64,000 nt of DNA from Akkermansiaceae bacterium (lineage in GTDB: Bacteria > Verrucomicrobiota > Verrucomicrobiia > Verrucomicrobiales > Akkermansiaceae), in NCBI GenBank assembly GCA_903888515.1, contig CAISTY010000185.1:1-64000 (forward strand). The letters are read 5' to 3'. Positions 45,038 to 54,336 of the stretch are shown piece by piece. Below the pieces are notes generated by a model. It was not told where the DNA came from. It was given only the letters and a program-made list of their open reading frames with translations, and did not search any database. Made by a program: the position numbers and the translations under genes. How positions within the stretch are numbered: the stretch's first letter is position 1; each line of letters starts with the position of its first letter.

Positions 45038-46366
45038 TCAGCCGATCTTGATGCCGCTGGACCGCCACAAATCCGGTTTGGGCGCGGGAGATCCTTGCAG
45101 GGTCCACGCATAAACCATGAGGAGTTGTTGGGCCTTGGCCGACCAGGTGAAATGGGCGCGCACATGGCGCTGGGCACGCAGGCCGGTGGCATGCACTGCG
45201 GCCGGGTCGGCGGTGAGGCGGTCCAACGCGTCGCGGAACGCATGGATCAATTCGTCGCGGTTGCCCATCGGCACGATCATGCCGCAACCATCCGGGATCA
45301 GTTCGGCCGGGCCGCCATAATCGATGACCACCGGCGCCAAGCCCAGGGCCATGGCTTCGAGGACTACGCCGCCCCCGAACTCCCGCACACTGGGGAAGGC
45401 GAAAATCCGGGCCTTGGCAAGATGGCGGCGCACTTGTTCGTGGGCAACCCACCCGGGGAAGGCCACGGCATGGACAAGGTTTTCGCGTGCCACGATGGCT
45501 TTGAGTTCCGGCATTTGGGGGCCGTCGCCAATGATTTCGAGGGTCATCCGGCCCGCGCGGAGCAATGGCGCGGCGGCCTCTAACAAAATGTCGGCACCCT
45601 TGTAGGGGACTAGGCGGCCGAGGAAGGCGACGTGGAGCGGCGTTGCGGCGGGTGGGGCGGCGGGTTCCTGATAGACCTCCGGGAAGCGGGCGGGATCGAT
45701 GGCGTTTTCAGGCAGCCAGATGGCTTTTTTCTCCAACTCCGCGCGTCCGGCGGTGACTTCGCCATAGGTATGGCGGGAGGCCAATATCAGTGAGGATGCG
45801 AGTCGGCGGGTGGCTTTGAGACCGGGGAGAAATCGATAGAGGTCACGGAAATAGCCGAGCCATTCACGCTCGGCCCGCCGGACTTGGTCGAAGCCGGCGG
45901 GCCATGGGATGCCGCCATTGAGCGGGCCGAGGATGAGCGGCACGCCGATTTTCGCGAGTTTTTTGGCGAGGTAGCTTGGGGTGGTGGGGCTGAGCGGGGT
46001 GATACGGTGGACCAGATCAAACTCGCCCTTGGCGAGGCGGGTGGCGAAATGCCGCCAGACCTTGTGTTCGAAAATCGGATAGGCCAAGGTGGTCAGGGCC
46101 GAGTGAATGGTCCAACCGAGGCTGGTGCCGCCGCGCAGAATGGTGGCGATGCGGAAGGCGACGCGCTGGGCGGGGTTGGTAATGGCGGTGAAGGATCCGG
46201 GACTCACCCCGGCTTTGAGCAGGGCATCCTCATTGCGGCTTTCGGTGACGAGGTGGGCATCGCATACCTCGGCCAGCGCCTGGCTCAGCGAGTAACCGAT
46301 CAAGGCGACGCTGGTCAATTCGGGATTGGCGGCTTCGGCAATGATGAGGACGCGCAATTTGCTCAT
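45038..46366 (-). CDS. Glycosyltransferase family 4-type
   Basis: A 442-aa GT-B enzyme with N-terminal VLIIAEAANPELTSVALIGY and the C-terminal donor-binding domain (LHVAFLGRLVPYKGADILLE). The E-x7-E motif is in REFGGGVVLEAMALGLAP. It should add one sugar to the lipid-linked polysaccharide unit on the cytoplasmic side. It overlaps the preceding glycosyltransferase stop by 4 bp (ATGA). Sugar specificity unknown. Confidence 0.9.
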   Translation of the reverse strand: MSKLRVLIIAEAANPELTSVALIGYSLSQALAEVCDAHLVTESRNEDALLKAGVSPGSFTAITNPAQRVAFRIATILRGGTSLGWTIHSALTTLAYPIFEHKVWRHFATRLAKGEFDLVHRITPLSPTTPSYLAKKLAKIGVPLILGPLNGGIPWPAGFDQVRRAEREWLGYFRDLYRFLPGLKATRRLASSLILASRHTYGEVTAGRAELEKKAIWLPENAIDPARFPEVYQEPAAPPAATPLHVAFLGRLVPYKGADILLEAAAPLLRAGRMTLEIIGDGPQMPELKAIVARENLVHAVAFPGWVAHEQVRRHLAKARIFAFPSVREFGGGVVLEAMALGLAPVVIDYGGPAELIPDGCGMIVPMGNRDELIHAFRDALDRLTADPAAVHATGLRAQRHVRAHFTWSAKAQQLLMVYAWTLQGSPAPKPDLWRSSGIKIG

Positions 46367-47520
46367 GGGATGGATCGGTTAGAAAGTCCGGCGAGGGTGA
46401 TGAGGATGGTGGCGGCGAAGGCCTGGCGGAATGACGGCAGGGACATGGTGCCGCGAACCCGGGCGACGAGTTCGGGATCGGGTTTCGGTAGGCCCTGCGC
46501 GATGAACCGCTCGAGCGCGGCGGCGAGCGCGGATGGATTGATAGGATCAAAGCGCCAGTCGGTGGGTAACAAGTCCTTCATACCGTCGCGGTCGCTGGCA
46601 AGCACGGCAGTGTTGGAGGAGATAGCCTCTAACATCACAAGGGGCAGGCCTTCATAACGGGAGGGTATGATCACGGCATCGAGCGCCTGATAGAGGAGCG
46701 CGGGATCGCACCATGGGAGGTGGGTGGCGGAAACGCCGTGTTGCCGGATGAGATCAGACAGCGCGGGTTGGTCGGGGCCATCGCCGGCAAAGACGAGGTG
46801 GCAGGAAGCGGCGAGTGAGGGGTTTGCGGCGAGGGCCTGGACGAGAAGGTGTTGTTGTTTTTGGCGGAACTCGATGCGGCCGATCATGCCGAGGCGGATT
46901 TTATCGGGCGGCAGATTGAGTTGGCGGCAGGCGCTGGCCGGGTCGCCGGTTTGGAAGCGCGAGGTGTCGATGCCGTTGTACACGATGTGGATGGGGGCGG
47001 TGGCACCCCGGCGACGGAGGAGTTTGGCCATTTCATCGGTGATGGTGATGAAGGAATCGGGAAGTTGGAAAAGGCGGGAGGTCAGCAGGTCGCGCAGGGC
47101 GCCAAGGCGCGCGCCCATGGCGGCGTTGGAGTGCGGTACGGGAATATAACTGGTGGAGGGGATCGCTGCGGCGCGGGCGGCATGCAGGGCGAGTGACGAA
47201 TGTTCGATGTTGCCCTGGATGGCGACGACAAGCGAGGGTTGGAGTTGGCGGAAACGGTTTGCCATCATGTGGATCCGGGATGGCCGCAACCGGTTGCGCA
47301 GTGCTTCCAGTTTCGACGAGTGGTAGTCCAACGGGATGAGGGCAAGCTGCGGATGGCGGGCGGCGATGGCCGTGACTTGTTCGCAGAGTTTGGTGTTGGC
47401 GGCGGAAGCGAGGAAATGGACCGGACCGGGATACTGTTCGAGCACGGCATCAACCCCTAACAGGGACATGACCTCGTGGCCGCCGAACACCGGGCTGTCA
47501 TCATATATGAGTATGCTCAT
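46363..47520 (-). CDS. Glycosyltransferase family 4-type
   Basis: A 385-aa GT-B enzyme. The N-terminal domain begins MSILIYDDSPVFGGHEVMSL. The donor domain shows LGMIGRIEFRQKQQHLLVQA and the late motif PSRYEGLPLVMLEAISSNTA (E-x7-E). The start at 47520 is set by the domain; the frame is open 60 bp further. It is translationally coupled to the next glycosyltransferase through the ATGA overlap. Confidence 0.9.
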   Translation of the reverse strand: MSILIYDDSPVFGGHEVMSLLGVDAVLEQYPGPVHFLASAANTKLCEQVTAIAARHPQLALIPLDYHSSKLEALRNRLRPSRIHMMANRFRQLQPSLVVAIQGNIEHSSLALHAARAAAIPSTSYIPVPHSNAAMGARLGALRDLLTSRLFQLPDSFITITDEMAKLLRRRGATAPIHIVYNGIDTSRFQTGDPASACRQLNLPPDKIRLGMIGRIEFRQKQQHLLVQALAANPSLAASCHLVFAGDGPDQPALSDLIRQHGVSATHLPWCDPALLYQALDAVIIPSRYEGLPLVMLEAISSNTAVLASDRDGMKDLLPTDWRFDPINPSALAAALERFIAQGLPKPDPELVARVRGTMSLPSFRQAFAATILITLAGLSNRSIP

Positions 47521-47530
47521 GGCGGGATGT

Positions 47531-47806
47531 TCATGACCAGCGACGCAGCAAATCACCGCCGAAGGTGCGGATTCTCGCATAGGGCGCGACAGGCGGGGCG
47601 ATGGCGGAAAACACGAGGAGCGAGCTGAGCACGGACTCGTCGATCATGAAATAGGGGCGCGAGCGGCGGTCCACCACGCCGGTATTGGCGGGAGCGATGA
47701 CTTTGGCGATCTGGCATTTCCACTGGCGGATGAAATCGAGATGGCGGCGGTGCAGGATGAAGGCATTGGTCACACAGGCGGTGACGAGGGTGACGTTGGA
47801 GGACAT
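47531..47806 (-). CDS. Short glycosyltransferase-locus protein, perhaps a C-terminal fragment
   Basis: A 91-aa frame placed neatly between two glycosyltransferase genes on the same strand, 6 bp after the previous stop. It reads VTACVTNAFILHRRHLDFIR and later IDESVLSSLLVFSAI, which recalls the C-terminal part of sugar-transferase-like proteins that keep a late acidic motif. It lacks an N-terminal nucleotide-binding region. It may be a remnant or a small real protein. Confidence 0.45.
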   Translation of the reverse strand: MSSNVTLVTACVTNAFILHRRHLDFIRQWKCQIAKVIAPANTGVVDRRSRPYFMIDESVLSSLLVFSAIAPPVAPYARIRTFGGDLLRRWS

Positions 47807-47812
47807 GATGTT

Positions 47813-48679
47813 TCAAGAATGATGGGAATGGATTTGTCCGGCGGCATCGCCGTTGCGGCGTCCCAGACGTTGCGCGAAGCGGGCCGCGCAAGCATGGGGC
47901 AGACCGCCGAGGCGGCGGTACTTGAGACACCAGCGGGCATCGCGCAACGTGTCGGCGAGCCAACCTAACAGAAGATGGGTTGGAGGCCGGGCGGTGTTGG
48001 CGGCGGCGATCGCCCTGGCATCGCCGAAGGCGCGCTTGTAGGTCTGGCGCAGGGTGTAGTTATGGGAATGCATGACCACGGAGTCAGGCGCATAGATGAT
48101 CCCTAAACCATGTTGGGCGAGACGGCGCGTCCATTCATCATCCTCGGCGTATTGGAGGTCCTCGCGGATGGGAAACCGGTCGATGACGGAGCGGTGGGTG
48201 GCACAGCTCACCATGCTGAAGAAGTGGTCCCAGTTGGCGGACTCCCGGTTAGGGCCGAAGCAGCGGTCGTAGTCGTGGGCAAACACGGCCATGCAGTCAG
48301 GACGGGGAACCTGGCGGGAAAACGCCGCCCCAAACCTGTCATGGGCCAGGCAGGGTGCCAGCAGTTCGGTGAGCCAGTTGTCGCCAACGGGAGTGGCATC
48401 GGCATTCAGATAGATGAGCCAATCGTGCGAGGCTGCGCGCGCCCCATGGTTGAGGACGACACCGGGGACATAGGTGCCGGGGGGAATCTGGATGAACCTG
48501 GCGGGTTTGGCCTCGCTGATGATCTCAAGCGAACCATCGCTGGAGCCGGAATCCATGATGATCAGTTCGATTTCACCCTCAAAATCCTGGGTGAAAAGCC
48601 GGCGGATCGTTTCACCAAGGGCCCACGCCTCGTTGAAACTGCGCATGATGACGGAAACGGCTCGCGGATTGGATTTCAT
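47813..48679 (-). CDS. Glycosyltransferase family 2
   Basis: A 288-aa GT-A enzyme. AVSVIMRSFNEAWALGETIR starts the nucleotide-binding fold, followed by IELIIMDSGSSDGSLEII and WLIYLNADATPVG (DxD-like metal site N-A-D). A catalytic-base region YAEDDEWTRRLAQHG (ED motif) follows. The start at 48679 overlaps the stop of the upstream GT4 gene as ATGA. A cytoplasmic transferase of the repeat-unit pathway. Confidence 0.92.
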   Translation of the reverse strand: MKSNPRAVSVIMRSFNEAWALGETIRRLFTQDFEGEIELIIMDSGSSDGSLEIISEAKPARFIQIPPGTYVPGVVLNHGARAASHDWLIYLNADATPVGDNWLTELLAPCLAHDRFGAAFSRQVPRPDCMAVFAHDYDRCFGPNRESANWDHFFSMVSCATHRSVIDRFPIREDLQYAEDDEWTRRLAQHGLGIIYAPDSVVMHSHNYTLRQTYKRAFGDARAIAAANTARPPTHLLLGWLADTLRDARWCLKYRRLGGLPHACAARFAQRLGRRNGDAAGQIHSHHS

Positions 48680-49920
48680 CGGTGGCGGGCTTCGCAGGTT
48701 TGATAGATATCCTCCAGCCGGGCGCTCACCGCCTGCCACGTGTAATCGCGCGCCACCGTGACCTGCCCCGCCGCGGCGAGGGCGCGGCGCAGGCCGGGAT
48801 CGTTGGCGAGGCGGGCGAGAGCGGCAGTTAGATCGGCTGTATCGCCGGCGGGGAAATGCAGGCCGTCATGCTCATGGGTGACGAGTTTGGCGAGTCCGCC
48901 GACGTTGGACGCGATGACGGGCAGGCCGGCGGCCCAGGCTTCGAGGATGACGATGCCGAAAGGTTCGTGGCGGGACGGCAGCACAAAGGTGTCGAGTGCG
49001 GCAAGCAGGTTGCGGTGGAGGGCGGATTCCGCCACCACGGCGGGATGCAGGGTGACGTGTGACTCGAGTTGGCACCGCCGGATGAGATCAAGAAGTTCCT
49101 GTTGGTAGGCGGGCGCGGTGACCGGACCGCCCAGCAACAACCGGAATGGCCGCTGAGGTTCCGCGGCAACCAGCGCGGCAAAGGCTTCGACTAACAGGAG
49201 TTGGTTTTTCTGCGGGTCGATGCGGCTGAGGCAGCCGAAGCCGATGGCGTCCTGCGGCCAGCCGAGGGCATGGCGGCCGGCCGCGCGGTCACCCCCGGCG
49301 AAGGCTGCCGCGGTGACCCCGTTGGGCAAATGATAGACCCGGTCGTGGGCGAGCGCGGCCCGGGCCTTTTCATATTCGGAGAAACCGACGCAGAGCACGG
49401 CGTCGGCATCATCCAACAGGTGGCGCGAGCGGAAGAGGGCGCCGAAGGGTTTACCCCACTCGAAGTGGCCTGCCTGGGCCTCGACGATGGAGGCGGCCTC
49501 GGCGGCCGGGACGTCGAAGATGTTGCCGTGCAGGGTGACGACACAAGGTTTGTTACGGAGACGGGCGGCGGTCAGCACGGCGCCTCCCATGCGCTTGAGC
49601 ACATGGGCATGATAGATGCGGACGCCGCGGGCGGCCAGCAGATGACCGAAGAGATCGAGCGAAAGCAGGTTGCCGCCTTTTTTGTCGAGGGCGTGGACCT
49701 CCGCCTCCGACAGGCCGAGGAACGGATAGCAATAACGGTAGCGGTGGATGGGAATGTCCCGCCAGACTTCACGCGGGATGGGCGCAAGCGCGCGCGAAGT
49801 GTGGATTTCGGGGTGCTGGCCGAGCGCTTGTTGTTGTTTGCAGAGATTGTAGATGACGCTCTCGGTGCCACCCCACTCATCGAGTGCGAAGCGGCGCGGA
49901 ACATGCAGGATGCGTGACAT
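48676..49920 (-). CDS. Glycosyltransferase family 4
   Basis: A 414-aa GT-B enzyme beginning MSRILHVPRRFALDEWGGTE (acceptor domain with the GGTE loop). It continues with VVTLHGNIFDVP, LPNGVTAAAFAGGDRAAG, GFGCLSRIDPQKNQLLLVEA and the E-x7-E motif in HEPFGIVILEAWAAGLPVIA. It adds a sugar during repeat-unit assembly; the donor is unknown. Confidence 0.93.
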   Translation of the reverse strand: MSRILHVPRRFALDEWGGTESVIYNLCKQQQALGQHPEIHTSRALAPIPREVWRDIPIHRYRYCYPFLGLSEAEVHALDKKGGNLLSLDLFGHLLAARGVRIYHAHVLKRMGGAVLTAARLRNKPCVVTLHGNIFDVPAAEAASIVEAQAGHFEWGKPFGALFRSRHLLDDADAVLCVGFSEYEKARAALAHDRVYHLPNGVTAAAFAGGDRAAGRHALGWPQDAIGFGCLSRIDPQKNQLLLVEAFAALVAAEPQRPFRLLLGGPVTAPAYQQELLDLIRRCQLESHVTLHPAVVAESALHRNLLAALDTFVLPSRHEPFGIVILEAWAAGLPVIASNVGGLAKLVTHEHDGLHFPAGDTADLTAALARLANDPGLRRALAAAGQVTVARDYTWQAVSARLEDIYQTCEARHR

Positions 49921-49933
49921 GGAACAAGCAGGG

Positions 49934-51076
49934 TCAGATGCCGGCGGCGGCGCGCATCACCGGGAATATATCCGTCAGTGCGGCCACCGGCAGGGTTTCG
50001 GTGTTGGTGAGCCACGCGGCCGCGCTGTCCGGATGCTCGGGGGCGTAGCCATGCATGGCGGTCACCTTGCGCTGGTTCAGGAATGACGGAACAAACAACG
50101 AACCGGAGGGTAGCAGATAGAACAACTCGCCGTATCCGCGGTCCTCAAACAAACAACCGTACCCGGCCAGCCGCTCGTCTGATAGAATTTCACCGTCCGC
50201 TTGTTCACCGAGCCAGGCGGTGGCGGTGGCGCGGGCCGCCGCGTCGGAGAACCAGAAGCGGGCCATGGTGGAGTCCCATACGGCGACATAGTCGCGGCCG
50301 TAGGTGAGGCCGAGTTGTTGCCAGCGCGGCAGCAGGTCGGAGCAGACGTGGACATCCGCCATGCCGTGATCGCTGAACAGATGGAGGCGCACGTCGCGAT
50401 AGTGGCGCGACGCCAGGTCCGCCAGCGACCGGAGGTTGGCGGCGAACTGGTCGAACGCGGCATCCACTTGCGGGTGCTCGACGCCGTGTTTGTGCATGAG
50501 CGCGTCGAGCCGGGCGGTGAACAGATAGAGCAGTTCGACGTCGCCCTTTTCGATTTGGTGGCGGGCGTGGGCGATGTTGTCGGGATCAGCGAGTCGCCAA
50601 TCGGAGCGAGCCCATGGTTTGCCGGATCGTTGCCAGTGCTCGAAAATGGTGGTTTGCCCGCCGTTGATGCCGCCGGGTTGGTAGATATCCTTTTTTTCCG
50701 AGTAATCGAGATAGGGCAGCTTTGAGAACGGGACACTGTAGAGCTGGAAATAACCGCTGTAACCGTAATGGCGTGCGACAAACCTGGAACACAGATTGCG
50801 GACGCGGTGATGGCCCGCGATGATTTCCGGCAGCCAGCCAAGGTGCCGGAACCGGGCGAACGGCGAGCGCCCGGCCGCCTTGATGAAAAACGAAAAGTGC
50901 CCGTGCTCGCATGGCGGCACCCCGGTTAGAATGGTCGGATCGCATGTCGAGGAATAACCTAACAGGGTCTCGCAACGATTGCGCACGGGCAGCAAGTCGG
51001 CGGCAAACTGGCGGCGCGTGACCTGCGCCCAGCCCAGGGCGTCGGCGAAAACGAAGATATCAATGCGCGGCTTCAT
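49934..51076 (-). CDS. Type I phosphodiesterase/alkaline-phosphatase-fold protein
   Basis: A 380-aa protein of the nucleotide pyrophosphatase/phosphodiesterase fold. An N-terminal metal aspartate is in DIFVFADALGW, the nucleophile threonine in TCDPTILTGVPPCEHG, and further metal ligands in TARLDALMHKHG, HLFSDHGMADV and TAMHGYAPEH. There is no signal peptide, so it would act in the cytoplasm. Its place between the response regulator and a glycosyltransferase suggests it hydrolyses or transfers a phosphate-containing group of the polysaccharide or its precursor. Function is not known. Confidence 0.8.
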   Translation of the reverse strand: MKPRIDIFVFADALGWAQVTRRQFAADLLPVRNRCETLLGYSSTCDPTILTGVPPCEHGHFSFFIKAAGRSPFARFRHLGWLPEIIAGHHRVRNLCSRFVARHYGYSGYFQLYSVPFSKLPYLDYSEKKDIYQPGGINGGQTTIFEHWQRSGKPWARSDWRLADPDNIAHARHQIEKGDVELLYLFTARLDALMHKHGVEHPQVDAAFDQFAANLRSLADLASRHYRDVRLHLFSDHGMADVHVCSDLLPRWQQLGLTYGRDYVAVWDSTMARFWFSDAAARATATAWLGEQADGEILSDERLAGYGCLFEDRGYGELFYLLPSGSLFVPSFLNQRKVTAMHGYAPEHPDSAAAWLTNTETLPVAALTDIFPVMRAAAGI

Positions 51077-51448
51077 TCAGCCCTGGGCGGCGGTGAGTTT
51101 GAGGATGAGCTGGATGAGCTGGATAGGTGAAAACGGTTTCCCCAAAACCTCTCGGGCACCCGCCTTGCGCAGGTCATCGACGACCACCGGGGTGGCCCGG
51201 CCAGTGACGAAAATCACGGGCAGATTCTCACAACCGGGGATAAGGTGAAGCTTATACATGATCTCCTGGCCGTTCACGCCGGGCAGTTCGAAATCCAGGA
51301 TCACGAGGTCCGGGCGCTCGTGCCTGGCGCTTTGGATCAATCCGTCTCCGGTGGTGAAAAAACTGCCATGAAGATGGTTGCGCTGGAAGTGCAGTTGATA
51401 GAGCTTGGAAATGACGATGTCATCTTCGGCGACAAGAATGCGTTTCAT
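51077..51448 (-). CDS. Single-domain response regulator
   Basis: A 123-aa receiver domain. The acidic pocket is in ILVAEDDIVISKLY, the phosphoacceptor aspartate in DLVILDFELPGVNGQE, the conserved Thr in VIFVTGRATP and the Lys in EVLGKPFSPIQ. There is no output domain. The start overlaps the stop of the kinase-phosphatase gene by ATGA, so the two proteins are made together and probably interact. The kinase that phosphorylates it is not in this operon. Confidence 0.93.
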   Translation of the reverse strand: MKRILVAEDDIVISKLYQLHFQRNHLHGSFFTTGDGLIQSARHERPDLVILDFELPGVNGQEIMYKLHLIPGCENLPVIFVTGRATPVVVDDLRKAGAREVLGKPFSPIQLIQLILKLTAAQG

Positions 51449-53163
51449 TTGGGGATATCGAGGGTGATGAGGGTACAGTCGTCTTCAAGGGAAGGGCCAT
51501 ATTGGTCATTGATACGCGCGCGCAGGCCGTTCCATAGGTCCTGTGGTGCGGCGGACCGGTGCTGATCGATCTGGCTGACGAAGCTCTGCCATCCCGAGTC
51601 TTCATCGTGGCGGGCCCATTCATAACAACCGTCGGTGACGAAGACAAAACGCTCCCCGCCTTCCAGGGCGATGCGATCCGAAGTGTAGCTGATCGCCGCC
51701 AGGATGCCGATCGGCGGGCCTGAGGGTTCGAGGAACCTGCGGGTGCCGTCCGCGCCGAAAAAGAACGTCGGACAATGGCCGGCGTTGGCATGCTCGATGA
51801 ACTTGCCGTCCGCAGTCACCCGTGCGACGGCACAGGTAATGAACATGGTGAGATTGCCGAGTTGGTCGCAGAGCGTGTTATTGATGGTTTCCAGGATGCC
51901 GTTGGCCGACGAGTTGTGCAATGACAGGTCGAAGGCGGTGCGGAAAATGCTGGCGAGCAGGGCGGCTGACACGCCTTTGCCCATGACGTCGATCATGGCG
52001 ATGACCAGGTTGCCGGCGGCATCGGTCTTGGCGATCGCGTAATCGCCGGCGATGCTGAGCGAGCTTTCCTGATAGATGGAGACCCGCCAGCGCTTGGAGA
52101 CAGGGGCGGGCAGGATGGGCAGGAGGGCCTTTTGGATTTCAACGGCGATTTCGAGTTCGCGCAGATCCTTTTGCGATTCATCGCGGATATTGGCCAGGTG
52201 GGCGTTGGCGCAGGCGATGCCGCAAAGGTCGGCGAGTGTGCGGAGCGTGCCAAGCGAGCGGCTCCTGGACTCGGTGATGGCGGGTTTGCGCAGCGCGATG
52301 AGGGCTCCAAAGTGATTGCCGCCGGCGATGATGGGAAAGACGCAACCGGCACCCACCGAGCGGAGTGGCAGGATGTCGATTCCTTGGCGGACCAGGTCAT
52401 CGGGGGTCTCCCAAACGGTCTCGCTGGTGAGGGCACCGAGGGTTCTCAGGGTCGGGTCGGCGGCGTGTTGGTCGAGGAACCAACTGGCCGTGCTGAGGAC
52501 CTTGTGGATGGTTTCCGGGATGGTGGGTGAGCCTTGGAAGAAGATCCAGTCGAGCGGGTGTAGCCCGATGAATTCATCGAGCGACCCGCCGATGAAATCC
52601 CGCAGATTGCCGCTCTCTATCAGGCTGCCGGTGAGGCGATGGAATACCGAGAGGCTCTCATAGCAGGCCGAGAGTTCGTCAAGAACGTCATCGAGTTCCG
52701 GGTTGCTGAGCAGGGGCAGTCCCTGGGTGGGGTAGTATTTCAGCACTTCGAGACGGAAGCCGTGAGGTCCGCGCCACCAACGGCGCTCATCGGTCCCGGC
52801 GGCGATGATGTAAAGTCCGCGTCCGGACTCGGAGAGTGGATCGTCCGGCAGCGACGGTGACTGCAGCATGGTGTCGGTGGGTCCTTGGCCGGGGTCCTGG
52901 GCGGCGAGGACGATCGCATTGTGGGTGATGCTCCACTCGATGGAAACGGATTGGGCGGGATCGTTGAGCGCGCCATGCTTGATGGCATTGACAAGCAACT
53001 CCTGAAACACCAGTTCCCATTGGCCCACTTCGGCATCGGTCAATTCGCCGTTAGAGATGGTGGCGATGAAGCGCTGGCGCAACGGTTCGACAAGGTTCCC
53101 AAGCGCCTGGATGGTGTAGCGGACGGTTTCGACTGGCGCGGGCAGTAGTTTTTGCAAGCTCAT
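51445..53163 (-). CDS. Partner-switch regulator: HATPase, GAF-like and SpoIIE/PP2C phosphatase domains
   Basis: A 572-aa protein. An RsbW-like HATPase (about 20-150) has N-box FQELLVNAIKHGAL, G1 DPGQG and G2 SESGRGLYII. A GAF-like domain (about 165-330) follows. A SpoIIE/PP2C phosphatase (about 345-572) shows AGDYAIAKTD, AMIDVMGKGVSAALLA, FVTDGCYEWAR and LEDDCTLITLD. The first phosphatase motif is GDYAIA, so the second acidic residue of the usual GDxxD is absent. The layout suggests that one protein both phosphorylates and dephosphorylates STAS partners. The start at 53163 overlaps the previous stop (ATGA). The receiver protein encoded next may set the balance. Confidence 0.9.
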   Translation of the reverse strand: MSLQKLLPAPVETVRYTIQALGNLVEPLRQRFIATISNGELTDAEVGQWELVFQELLVNAIKHGALNDPAQSVSIEWSITHNAIVLAAQDPGQGPTDTMLQSPSLPDDPLSESGRGLYIIAAGTDERRWWRGPHGFRLEVLKYYPTQGLPLLSNPELDDVLDELSACYESLSVFHRLTGSLIESGNLRDFIGGSLDEFIGLHPLDWIFFQGSPTIPETIHKVLSTASWFLDQHAADPTLRTLGALTSETVWETPDDLVRQGIDILPLRSVGAGCVFPIIAGGNHFGALIALRKPAITESRSRSLGTLRTLADLCGIACANAHLANIRDESQKDLRELEIAVEIQKALLPILPAPVSKRWRVSIYQESSLSIAGDYAIAKTDAAGNLVIAMIDVMGKGVSAALLASIFRTAFDLSLHNSSANGILETINNTLCDQLGNLTMFITCAVARVTADGKFIEHANAGHCPTFFFGADGTRRFLEPSGPPIGILAAISYTSDRIALEGGERFVFVTDGCYEWARHDEDSGWQSFVSQIDQHRSAAPQDLWNGLRARINDQYGPSLEDDCTLITLDIPK

Positions 53164-54311
53164 GAGTGCCGGGTGCTGGAGGTTAGATCGCGGGCTTTCA
53201 GCGAGCGGGTGAATTGGGCGATGGCAGCGTTGAGGGCATTGCAGGGGAGGGTCGCCTGATAGACGGCATGGATGGCCTCGTCGGGGGTATCCGGCGTATG
53301 GCAGCCCTGGCAGTCGGCATAGGAAAACACCCCGATCGGAGCGTGGCGGAGCACGATTTGCCAATCCTCCGTGAGGGTTTCCAACTGCTCCTGGGTGCGC
53401 GGCAGCACGCCATAGAGGGGCAGCTTTCCCTGCCAGACGAGAGGCAGCCAAGCGGCGCGGTTGCTCAGACCGGCCGCGGGATCACCGGGCAGCGTGCGGC
53501 CGTCAAAGGTTTCGAACGAGGTGGAGGAGGCGCCGCGGGATCCGAGGTGCCACGACAGCCACAAAGCGCGAATCCGATCCTTGAGCGGGACGACGGAAGC
53601 CAGGGTTTCCAGAGAGGAAACGAGGTGGGGTTCGATCTGGTCGAGCCTTGCCTGATGCTTCAGATTGAAGAGGACCCCGCCCTCTAACAGACAATTTTCG
53701 AGGGCGGTGACGGGGCCGACAAACGAATGGGCGGAGAGATGCGAATGGGTCACCAGGTTGGCACCGACGATCACCGAGCCCGGTCCGATCACGGCATAGG
53801 GACCGATCTCGCAGCCCGGGCCGATGAAGACATTGTCGCCAATGAAGTAGGGCGGAATCAATTGGGCGTCAGGATGGATCTTGCAGGAGAAACCCATGCT
53901 GACGAGATTGAAATCCGGTTCGCCGGCCATGCGGTCGAGCCAGGATTTTTCCATGGCTGCGGCGCGAGCGATGAGATCCCAGCCATTGGTGGGGGCAGGG
54001 GGCGGCGGAGAGTCGGGGAGCCAGTCCACATGGATGGCCGTGGCGGGAGCGGCGGCGGTCGAGTTGATGGCGGTGAATTCGGTTTGGATCGGCCAGAGCG
54101 ACGACTCCTCGAGGATGTGGCGGACAGCGGACGGGCGATCGGCGGCGAAGACATGGACGGTGGTCACGCCCTGGTTGACCGCGTGGTCGAGCCAATGGTG
54201 GAGCAGGCACTGGTCGCCGATGGTCCAGAGTGCGAATGGGAGTGGAGACCGGCGGATGGTGTCCAAGACGCCCCAATCGGGCAAAACCAGTTCGAGGGAT
54301 TCGGATGACAT
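53160..54311 (-). CDS. Nucleotidyltransferase-like protein with left-handed beta-helix
   Basis: A 383-aa protein. The N-terminal 100 residues resemble a sugar-1-phosphate nucleotidyltransferase fold (RSPLPFALWTIGDQCLLHHW, VTTVHVFAA) but lack the GxGTRL loop, so catalysis is doubtful. Residues about 145-215 form hexapeptide turns (IGDNVFIGPGCEIGPYAVIG, VIVGANLVTHSHL). The C-terminal 170 residues are unassigned. It may be a scaffold or acyl/nucleotidyl enzyme of the precursor pathway. The start at 54311 avoids upstream overlap with the priming transferase gene. Confidence 0.75.
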   Translation of the reverse strand: MSSESLELVLPDWGVLDTIRRSPLPFALWTIGDQCLLHHWLDHAVNQGVTTVHVFAADRPSAVRHILEESSLWPIQTEFTAINSTAAAPATAIHVDWLPDSPPPPAPTNGWDLIARAAAMEKSWLDRMAGEPDFNLVSMGFSCKIHPDAQLIPPYFIGDNVFIGPGCEIGPYAVIGPGSVIVGANLVTHSHLSAHSFVGPVTALENCLLEGGVLFNLKHQARLDQIEPHLVSSLETLASVVPLKDRIRALWLSWHLGSRGASSTSFETFDGRTLPGDPAAGLSNRAAWLPLVWQGKLPLYGVLPRTQEQLETLTEDWQIVLRHAPIGVFSYADCQGCHTPDTPDEAIHAVYQATLPCNALNAAIAQFTRSLKARDLTSSTRHS

Positions 54312-54336
54312 GATGCGGCGGGGCAGATTGGGAAAA

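Noticed and set aside
44661-45113. 150-aa plus-strand frame before the glycosyltransferase operon end
   Set aside because: It mixes frames of a degraded transferase with repeat-like sequence and does not read as one protein.
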